From Candidatus Woesearchaeota archaeon (GTDB lineage: Archaea; Nanobdellota; Nanobdellia; SCGC-AAA011-G17; JACPNG01), in assembly GCA_017609845.1 (NCBI GenBank), contig JAFCDD010000033.1, positions 1 to 6,494 on the forward strand: a stretch of 6,494 nt of DNA. The letters run 5' to 3'. Of this stretch, positions 1 to 5,974 are shown piece by piece. Position 1 is the first letter of the stretch. Each line of letters opens with the position of its first letter. A program made the translations under genes and the position numbers. The notes beneath the pieces were generated by a model. That model was not told where the DNA came from. It saw only the letters and a list, made by a program, of their open reading frames with translations, and ran no database searches.

Positions 1-1
1 T

Positions 2-28
2 TCTTTTATTTTAAGAAAACTTTTATGA
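2..28 (+). CDS. Possible C-terminal tail of an upstream gene (partial)
   Basis: One frame entering from the left edge reads SFILRKLL and stops at a TGA that overlaps the ATG of the next gene as ATGA. The same ATGA junction joins the next two genes at 1044-1047. A short basic-hydrophobic ending like this also resembles the ends of neighbouring proteins (RFLKKL, RILHRLRK). Only eight codons are visible, so no product can be named. Another frame also stops nearby (TAA at 12-14), so this is a weak call based on the junction style alone. Confidence 0.3.
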   Translation, partial: SFILRKLL

Positions 29-1047
29 AAATCATAGTAGTAATGCCAGCTAGAAATGAAGAATGGATTTTAGAAAAAACCTTAAAAGCGATTTCTCTTT
101 TTGCTGATCATATTATTGTTGCTGACCAAAATTCAACTGACGGAACTCTAGAAATTTGCAGAAAGTTTAAAAAGGTAATTGTTATTCGAAACAAAAATAG
201 ATTTCATATAAGTAGTGTTCGCAAACAACTTTTAGATGCTGCGAGAAATTTTGAAGGTAATAATGTTATCTTAAGTTTTGATGCAGATGAAATTCCTACT
301 GCTCATATTATAGATAATAATTTTTTAAATAAATTAAAAAAGCTACCTCCAGGCTCTTCTTTATTATTTCAATGGATTAATCTCTGGAAGTCTCCTTTGA
401 AGTATCGTCAAGATAATTCGATTTGGGCAAATAGTTGGAAACCTTTTGGTTTTGTCGATGACAGAAAGGCTGATTATAATTTTTTAAATGTAATTGACCA
501 TGCTCCAAGAGTTCCTGTCTCAACCCTTACGAATATCTATAAATTTGATTTCCCGAAAGTTTTACATTATAACTTTGTTGACTACAACAGAATGCTATCA
601 AAGCAAATATATTATAGATTTACAGAGATTCTTCAGAGAAAAAACACATTTTTAAATTTTCTAAAAATAAATTTAACCTATTTTCCGACGAAAGATGAAT
701 ACAATATCATGCTAAAAGATATTCCATTAAGCTGGATTGAATTTTATACAGAAAAAGATATTGATTTACTTAATTTCCATAAAGAAGAACTTTATTGGTA
801 TGATATTGAGGTTCTAAAATGGTTTAAGCAATATGGGATTAACCGCTTCAAGTGGCTGGATATTTGGGATATAGACTGGGAGAAAAAGAGACAAATAGCT
901 ATTAAAAGAGGTACAAAGGATTTACCGGAAAATGGAATTAAAGATTCAAGGCCTTTTTACATCAAGTTTTATCACAATTATTTACAGTTTCTTTTGAGCC
1001 ATAATAGTTTTTTGTATAAAGTTTATCGATTTTTAAAGAAATTATGA
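25..1047 (+). CDS. Family 2 (GT-A fold) glycosyltransferase
   Basis: This 340-residue protein probably transfers a sugar from a nucleotide-sugar donor to a growing glycan at the cytoplasmic face of the membrane. The N-terminal half has the GT-A signatures: the opening strand with PARNEE at residues 8-13, ADQNSTDGT at 33-41 and the metal-binding DXD motif in SFDADE at 84-89 (Asp86 and Asp88). Residues 178-200 (KVLHYNFVDYNRMLSKQ and following) resemble the post-catalytic segment of the Glyco_tranf_2_4-like subgroup. The C-terminal 100 residues are rich in Trp, Tyr and Lys and end in a basic amphipathic stretch, consistent with peripheral membrane contact; no transmembrane segment is evident. 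The ATG at 25 is chosen because the first strand begins right after it. No clear Shine-Dalgarno motif precedes it. The stop overlaps the next start as ATGA, implying translational coupling. Donor and acceptor cannot be read from the sequence. Confidence 0.9.
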   Translation: MKIIVVMPARNEEWILEKTLKAISLFADHIIVADQNSTDGTLEICRKFKKVIVIRNKNRFHISSVRKQLLDAARNFEGNNVILSFDADEIPTAHIIDNNFLNKLKKLPPGSSLLFQWINLWKSPLKYRQDNSIWANSWKPFGFVDDRKADYNFLNVIDHAPRVPVSTLTNIYKFDFPKVLHYNFVDYNRMLSKQIYYRFTEILQRKNTFLNFLKINLTYFPTKDEYNIMLKDIPLSWIEFYTEKDIDLLNFHKEELYWYDIEVLKWFKQYGINRFKWLDIWDIDWEKKRQIAIKRGTKDLPENGIKDSRPFYIKFYHNYLQFLLSHNSFLYKVYRFLKKL

Positions 1048-1789
1048 GTATAAGTATCACAAGGCGTTCTAGAGATGAAATCATAAAATCAATTAATAAT
1101 AACGATTTAGTAATTGATGTAGGGGGGGTGCTGCCTCCTGTAATAGGGCGAACTACATAATTGATATTTTACCTTATGGGCAGAGAAATAAAAAAACAGG
1201 TTGGGGGGAAGGTATTATTCCACGATTTTCTGAAAAAACCTGGATTGTTCGAGATATTTGCAACAAGGAACCTTGGCCGTTTCCAGATAAATATTTTGAT
1301 TTTTCAATTTGTTCTCATACTCTTGAAGATATAAGAGATCCTATTTGGGTTTGTTCAGAGTTGATAAGGATAAGTAAGGCAGGATTAATTGAAGTCCCAA
1401 GTAGATTATATGAAACAAGTTATGGGATAGAAGGCAGAAAAATAGCCGGTGCAGCTCATCACCGTTGGATTATTGATATGGAGGATAACACTTTAAGATT
1501 TACCTTTAAAACTTCTTGGACTCATTTGCCTTGGATTGCTAATAAAGAATCGCCCCGAGGAGAAGATAGATTTCTTAGATTAATTTGGAAAGAAAATTTT
1601 GAACACAAAGAAAACATTTTAAATAGTGGTAAAGAAATTTTGTTTTATTTAAAAGGAATGAGCCAACAAAAAGATATTGATAATTTTTATGCTTATTTAT
1701 TTAACTATCCTCCCTTGATATATAGGTTGTATAAGTTATTTAAGAGAAAGATTTGGTTTCAGAGGATTCTTCATCGTTTAAGAAAATGA
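1044..1789 (+). pseudogene. Class I SAM-dependent methyltransferase, frameshifted at a G7 run
   Basis: Two frames together encode one methyltransferase. From the ATG at 1044 the first frame reads 28 sensible codons through LVIDVGG, then degenerates and stops at TAA 1158-1160. From about base 1124 the coding sense continues in another frame as GGASCNRANYIIDILPYG and runs open to the TGA at 1787-1789. Adding one G to the seven-G run at 1122-1128 restores a 248-residue protein with motif I as DVGGGA (residues 25-30), the acidic strand end IIDI, SICSHTLEDI as the post-motif segment with its His-x-Leu-Glu-Asp pattern, and a C-terminal part (HHRWIIDM, RLIWKENFEHKE) in keeping with glycan-cluster methyltransferases. 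The likely role is methylation of a sugar or related small substrate. The ATG overlaps the previous stop. The remaining sequence looks undamaged, so the lesion is recent, phase-variable, rescued by slippage, or a sequencing error. The open stretch from TTG 1361 should not be read as a separate gene. Confidence 0.85.
1122..1128 (+). repeat. Seven-G homopolymer at the frameshift site
   Basis: A run of seven G lies within the SAM-binding motif I codons of the broken methyltransferase. It is the longest G run I see in this very AT-rich window. The reading frame changes exactly here, and eight G would give the expected GGG glycine loop. The run could be a slippage hotspot (replicative or transcriptional) or a place where sequencing miscounts bases. 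Confidence 0.8.
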
Positions 1790-1829
1790 AGAAGTTTTAT
1801 AAGTGCTTTATTATTTCAAATATTAATTT

Positions 1830-2723
1830 ATGATTAAGAGAAAATTTTTCGATTTTTTTATTAAGATTTTACAGAAGATAATAAATAAGAAGATTGTTTA
1901 TTGTTCTAAAAATGAGAATAATATTTTGGGTAAGACAGCTGTAAAATCCTCTTTTGGTTTTTGGTATGTAGGAGATGTTTTAGATACTACTAATATATCC
2001 TATGGTATTCTGAATAATGGTTTAGTTGAAAAAAATGAAACTAATTTAGTGATAAAAATTCTTAAGAAGTTGATTAAAAGAAAGAATGTCTGTTTTTATG
2101 ATATTGGTGCTAATACTGGCTATTATGGAATATTGGCCGGATATTTAGGAAAGGGAAAAATCAAATGCTATTCTTTTGAGCCAGTGAAAGAATTTTGTGA
2201 TTGTCTTCAAGAATCCGTTCATTTAAATCATCTAGAGGATATTATAAGAATTTTTAATTTTGCTCTTGACAATAAAAATACTAAGGAAAATATATGTTTA
2301 TCTGGTTCTGGCTCAAGTTTCAATAGAGATTTTGTTGGCAAAATGAATCTTCCGAAAAGAACGATTAAAATGAGAAAATTAGATAATATTATCAAAGAGA
2401 AAAATTTAGAGAAGCCGGATTTCATCAAAATAGATGTGGAGGGATTTGAATATAATGTTTTATTAGGTGCGGAGAGAACAATTAAAGAATCTTTACCAGT
2501 TTTATTTATTGAAATAATTTATTCCCTGGACAATGGATTTGTTAATAAAAATTATAAACAAACATTGGATTTTCTCTGGAATTTAGGATATAAGATATTT
2601 TATTTAAATGATAATAAATTAATAGAAGTAAAAGATGTTTTTAAATCAAAGGGTGTAAAAATGTATTTATGTTTGCATCCAACAAAACATAATTTATTCA
2701 TTGAAAATGAGAGAATTGTTTAA
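1830..2723 (+). CDS. FkbM-family SAM-dependent methyltransferase
   Basis: This 297-residue protein belongs to the FkbM family, which O-methylates hydroxyl groups on sugars and polyketides; in glycan clusters its members usually methylate a sugar of the polymer. Motif I is DIGANTGYYG at residues 91-100, the ribose-binding acidic strand is SFEP at 115-118, and the family hallmark KIDVEGFEYNVLLGA is at 200-214, followed by the strand LPVLFIEI at 222-229. LDNI at 184-187 is the usual segment just before the DVEG strand. The N-terminal 90 residues form a basic, less conserved lead-in typical of the family. Length and motif order look complete. The gene follows a 40-base gap after the broken methyltransferase, with no hairpin or clear ribosome-binding motif in it. 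Its 3' end overlaps the next gene by 17 bases. The position of the methylated hydroxyl cannot be inferred. Confidence 0.92.
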   Translation: MIKRKFFDFFIKILQKIINKKIVYCSKNENNILGKTAVKSSFGFWYVGDVLDTTNISYGILNNGLVEKNETNLVIKILKKLIKRKNVCFYDIGANTGYYGILAGYLGKGKIKCYSFEPVKEFCDCLQESVHLNHLEDIIRIFNFALDNKNTKENICLSGSGSSFNRDFVGKMNLPKRTIKMRKLDNIIKEKNLEKPDFIKIDVEGFEYNVLLGAERTIKESLPVLFIEIIYSLDNGFVNKNYKQTLDFLWNLGYKIFYLNDNKLIEVKDVFKSKGVKMYLCLHPTKHNLFIENERIV

Positions 2724-4014
2724 AAAAATATACAATATAATGCCTGGGTTTATTAAACGTTTTATTGTATGGATTTATTCTGACTATTACATTTTAAAAA
2801 ATAAAAAGTTTTTAAAAAAGGAATATCCAGAATATTTATTAATTCAAAAAAATAGAAATAATATAAAACCAAGGATACTTTTTTACGAAATTGGAGGGTT
2901 AGGTTTTGGTGGCACATCAAAGTTCTTGCAGATTTTAGCCAAACATCTTGGCAATAATCGCTATGATATTTATCTTATGTATTCTCTAAGGGTAAGATCT
3001 GATATTCACGATTCTGGGGGTGAGTTATCTCAAAGAAATGTGCCGTTAGGAGAGACAAGAACAGATTACTTTAAGGACATACCTATTAAATTAATACGAT
3101 TTGATTATGATAAATTAGAGAATAAATATCCCTATTTAATTCAAGGAATGTCACCTAGTATTTTTGAGGTGATAAATAAATTTAATATTGATTTACTCGT
3201 CACAACTGGTGCAGGGTATTCGGAATTTCCATTTAATATAGTTAAAAATATACCTATTATTTTGCTCAATATTTTTGGCTCTCCGAATGTTCAAAAGAAC
3301 ATTATTTACAATGTTTGCATTTCAAAAGCCGTAGCGAATAAAATTAAATCCATTGTTCCAGAGAATAAAATTAAAGTGATGTATGTTCCATCAGAATATC
3401 CTGCAAAAAATTCTTTTGAAAATGGAAAAGCATTAAGGAAAAAGCTTAATATTAAAGACGATGAGATTGTTTTTGGGAGGATTGGTAGGGCTAGTGATAA
3501 TATTTTTGACCCGATTGGAATTATGGCATTTAAGCAAGTAGTTAAAAAAATACCCAATATTCATTACTTAATAATGTCTCCTCCTCCAATTTTAAGAAAG
3601 ATTGTTGAAGAACAAAAAATACCAAATATCCATTTTTTAAACCCCAGTGCTCAAGAAGAAGATGTCTGGGCTTTTCATCAAGCAATTGATGTTTTAGCTC
3701 ATTTTAGAAAAGACGGAGAGTCTGGTGGTTTAAATATTGAAGAGGCAATGCTTTGCGGAAAGCCGATTATTAGTCATAAATCCAGATATTGGAATGCTCA
3801 TTTAGAGTATCTTGATGATTCTTTTAGTCGAGTGGCAGAAATTGATAATGTTGAGCAGTATGTTGAATACATAAAGGAATTTACTGAACTTAAACAAAAT
3901 GGTAAGATTTTAGAAATGGGTAAAAAAGCTAAAGAAAAAGCAGAAAAATTATTTTTAATTAAGAATAATATCAATCGATTTGAAAAATGGGTTGATAAAG
4001 CATTAAATAACTAA
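2707..4014 (+). CDS. GT-B glycosyltransferase, GT4-like
   Basis: From the ATG at 2707 this encodes 435 residues of a GT-B retaining-type glycosyltransferase. The N-terminal Rossmann domain starts after about 55 residues of basic lead with RILFYEIGGLGFGGTSKFL, which contains the glycine-rich acceptor-side loop. The C-terminal donor domain begins near residue 252 with EIVFGRIGRASD, where Arg and neighbouring residues usually contact the diphosphate. The EX7E motif is GESGGLNIEEAMLCGKPII, with the two Glu at residues 338 and 346. A TTG six bases upstream (2701) is in frame, but ATG is preferred. Either start lies inside the end of the FkbM gene, so translation is probably coupled; no Shine-Dalgarno motif is clear. 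The residue 2-35 region (FKKIYNIMPGFIKRFIVWIYSDYY) is hydrophobic and basic, suggesting membrane association. Donor, linkage and acceptor are unknown. Confidence 0.9.
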   Translation: MRELFKKIYNIMPGFIKRFIVWIYSDYYILKNKKFLKKEYPEYLLIQKNRNNIKPRILFYEIGGLGFGGTSKFLQILAKHLGNNRYDIYLMYSLRVRSDIHDSGGELSQRNVPLGETRTDYFKDIPIKLIRFDYDKLENKYPYLIQGMSPSIFEVINKFNIDLLVTTGAGYSEFPFNIVKNIPIILLNIFGSPNVQKNIIYNVCISKAVANKIKSIVPENKIKVMYVPSEYPAKNSFENGKALRKKLNIKDDEIVFGRIGRASDNIFDPIGIMAFKQVVKKIPNIHYLIMSPPPILRKIVEEQKIPNIHFLNPSAQEEDVWAFHQAIDVLAHFRKDGESGGLNIEEAMLCGKPIISHKSRYWNAHLEYLDDSFSRVAEIDNVEQYVEYIKEFTELKQNGKILEMGKKAKEKAEKLFLIKNNINRFEKWVDKALNN

Positions 4015-4024
4015 TCAAAAAATT

Positions 4025-5004
4025 ATGGAAAAAGATAAAAATTTTTGGTTTGGGAAAAGAGTATTAATTACAGGAGGCGATGGTTTTGTTGCCTCGCATT
4101 TAATAAAATCTCTAATAAATAAAGGTGCTGTTGTCGTTGCCACTGTTCTTTATAAAAAACCTATAAGTACATTAGAAATAATCCGTGGGAAACGACATCA
4201 GATAGATACAATTTTTCATTTATCTGCCTCATCTATTGTAAGTGATGCTGCTAATTCGCCTTTTTCTGCGATTGAGAATAACGTAATGGGAACTGTTAAT
4301 ATTCTAGAAATTGCCCGCATTAACAAAATACCAAGAGTTTTAATTACTTCATCAGATAAATCTTATGGAGATCACGCAACTGACAGTTTGGAAAATATAC
4401 CTTATAAAGAGAATTATGCCTTAAGGGGATTGGACGTATACAGCGCTTCCAAGGCTTGTGCCGATGTCCTTGCTCAAACATACTCATACCAATTCAAGGT
4501 TCCTATCATTGTAGCGCGGTCTTGTAATATATTTGGTCCAGGTGATCTCAATTTTCCTCGTAAAATGTTTTAAGAGAATACATTTATATAGATGATGTAG
4601 TAAGAGCATATATGTTTTTAATGGAAAAAGTGAAAGATTATTATGGGGTTGACAATTGCAATATGCCTAGAACTGGTAAAGATACATATGGTTGGGCAGC
4701 ATTCAATATCGGTAGTTATACTAAAGACGATGTTGCTGATTTATCTAGTTGTGAAAAAATAAAAAGCGTAAAAGATATAATTAATTTATTAAGGTCAAAG
4801 ATATCTGATATTTCTCCTATTATCAAGGAAAAACCAGCTAACTTTATTGAAATTCCTGATCAATATCTTAATTTTTCAAAGATAAAAAAACTTGGTTTTA
4901 AGCCTGAAATTAGTTTTGAGGATGGTTTAGATCTTTCTATTAATTGGTATAAAAGTAATTACGATTACTTGAAAAAGATTGCTTATAGATACATGAATCA
5001 TTAA
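4025..5004 (+). pseudogene. Nucleotide-sugar 4,6-dehydratase/epimerase-like SDR, broken by internal deletion(s)
   Basis: Two adjoining frames together encode an extended short-chain dehydrogenase of the NAD-dependent epimerase/dehydratase family, closest in style to CDP-glucose 4,6-dehydratase-like proteins that make 4-keto-6-deoxysugar nucleotides. The first frame (4025-4573) has the NAD loop RVLITGGDGFVASHL at residues 12-26 (Ala23 where Gly is common), IFHLSA at 63-68, SSDKSYG at 109-115, the catalytic Tyr139-x3-Lys143 pair and SCNIFGPGDLNF at 166-177, then stops at TAA 4571-4573. Coding sense resumes in another frame at about 4567 as LREYIYIDDVVRAY and runs to TAA 5002-5004, with FNIGS and the C-terminal KIKKLGFKP helix region intact. 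The family normally has some 20-30 residues between DLNF and REYIY; here about five remain, so a stretch is missing and its length is not a multiple of three. Residues 45-60 also look shortened. The internal ATG at 4612 is not a real gene start. Confidence 0.85.
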
Positions 5005-5032
5005 AGATAGTAAACGATTCGAAAAATATAAG

Positions 5033-5974
5033 ATGCCAAAAATAACTCTGTTAACTTTATCTCCGGAAGCTTCTTTTTTAGAACGGTTTTATCTGTGGTT
5101 CAAGAAATATCTTAAGAACCGTCTTTTTTATTATGGAGGACCGCAGGCGGTTTTAGAAAGCTTAATACGTGGTTTTGATATTTTGGATGTTGATTATCAG
5201 CTAAATCCTCCAATTAATGATATTTCAGATGCTGTTTGCGTTATTAGTGGAGTTAATGCTTTAAAATGGGCAATCAAGGCGAAAAAAGAAGGCAAAATTA
5301 AAAGGATAGTTGCTGGACCTAATATAATAGTAACTCCTGAAGATGCCAATGCTATTTTATTAAATGAAGCAATTGATTTAGTTATTGTACCTTCTCAATG
5401 GGTTAAGGATTTTTATGCTTCTTTCAAACCGGGTTTCGGTAAAAAAATTAGAGTCTGGCCGGCTGGAGTTGAAGTTTGTCCTGAATCGGATAAAAAAAGA
5501 AACGGATGCTTGGTTTACAAAAAAAATGTTGATGAAAATCTTTTTAATTCCATTCTTAAATATTTAAAATCCCAAAATATTGATTATAAAATAATAAAAT
5601 ACAGAAGATATAAAAAAGAAAAATATTTTAGGATACTTGAAAAGGTAAAATTTATGATTTACCTTTCAAAATCAGAAAGCCAGGGACTAGCCCTGCAGGA
5701 AGCATGGATGAGAGATGTTCCGACCTTAGTTTGGAATAGGGGATATTTTAAACATAAAAAGAATAATAAAAAGATTTTTGGTAATATTTCAGCTCCTTAC
5801 TTAACTAAGGAATGTGGGATGTTCTTTAGAAATAAGGAGGATTTTGAGAGTAAATTCAATATTTTTACCAAGGATTTTTCTAATTTTAAACCGAGAGAAT
5901 ACTCCTTAAAGAATTTTACTGATGAAATATCAGCCAAGAGTTATTTAAAAATAATATGGAAAATAAATTACTAA
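5033..5974 (+). CDS. Short GT-B glycosyltransferase, GT4/group 1-like
   Basis: This 313-residue protein looks like a compact GT-B glycosyltransferase. Residues 1-145 would form the N-terminal domain: an opening strand PKITLLTLS, YYGGPQAVLESLIRGF at 33-48 as the glycine-containing loop and helix, RIVAGPNIIV at 91-100, and LVIVPSQWVKDFY at 116-128, the 'seen as a strand then helix' pattern common at the end of this domain. VWPAGVE at 141-147 leads into the donor domain. The EX7E motif lies in SESQGLALQEAWMRDVPTLVW, with Glu215 and Glu223. At 313 residues it is shorter than the usual 350-400, mainly because both domains are trimmed; there is no sign of a broken frame. The ATG at 5033 lies 28 bases after the dehydratase remnant, and no Shine-Dalgarno motif is clear. 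The end overlaps the next methyltransferase by 19 bases. Substrates are unknown. Confidence 0.82.
   Translation: MPKITLLTLSPEASFLERFYLWFKKYLKNRLFYYGGPQAVLESLIRGFDILDVDYQLNPPINDISDAVCVISGVNALKWAIKAKKEGKIKRIVAGPNIIVTPEDANAILLNEAIDLVIVPSQWVKDFYASFKPGFGKKIRVWPAGVEVCPESDKKRNGCLVYKKNVDENLFNSILKYLKSQNIDYKIIKYRRYKKEKYFRILEKVKFMIYLSKSESQGLALQEAWMRDVPTLVWNRGYFKHKKNNKKIFGNISAPYLTKECGMFFRNKEDFESKFNIFTKDFSNFKPREYSLKNFTDEISAKSYLKIIWKINY
5637..5669 (+). repeat. Imperfect inverted repeat inside the second GT-B gene
   Basis: AAAGGTAAA at 5641-5649 is matched perfectly by its reverse complement at 5658-5666, with an 8-base loop. Allowing one bulged A, the stem extends to 5637 and 5669, giving about 12 pairs. 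It sits within codons of the donor domain just ahead of the EX7E segment and has no T-run after it. It may be chance in AT-rich coding DNA, and no role is claimed. Confidence 0.4.

Noticed and set aside
1121..1128. Canonical programmed -1 ribosomal frameshift heptamer
   Set aside because: In the incoming frame the slip site reads A GGG GGG, which does not fit the X XXY YYZ rule, and I see no obvious strong downstream stem; simple slippage or an indel at the G run is more economical.
1044..1160. Recoded stop codons (TGA as Gly or Trp) explaining the broken genes
   Set aside because: The stops ending the truncated frames are both TAA, and the break needs a change of frame, not readthrough.
1361..1789. 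Independent 142-residue gene starting at TTG 1361
   Set aside because: The coding sense continues smoothly upstream in the same frame to about 1124 with methyltransferase motifs, so this is the 3' part of the frameshifted gene.
1790..1829. Terminator or promoter in the 40-base gap before the FkbM gene
   Set aside because: It is AT-rich but has no stem-loop followed by a T-run and no convincing -35/-10 pair at proper spacing.
2228..2428. Reverse-strand open frame of 66 codons
   Set aside because: It lies wholly inside the FkbM gene, opposite conserved motifs, and has no recognisable domain; it is a shadow of the + strand gene.
3306..3557. Reverse-strand open frame of 83 codons with hydrophobic stretches
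   Set aside because: It is antisense to the donor domain of the GT-B gene, and its hydrophobicity follows from the complement of Lys/Asn/Ile-rich codons.
4612..5004. Independent 130-residue gene starting at ATG 4612
   Set aside because: The conserved REYIYIDDVVRAY sequence begins upstream of this ATG in the same frame; it is the C-terminal part of the broken dehydratase.
5385..5567. 60-codon + strand open frame in another frame
   Set aside because: It is inside the second GT-B gene, whose own frame carries the conserved motifs.
5681..5695. Short palindrome CAGGG-ACTAG-CCCTG
   Set aside because: Only five pairs around a 5-base loop, within the codons of the EX7E segment; chance and coding constraint explain it.
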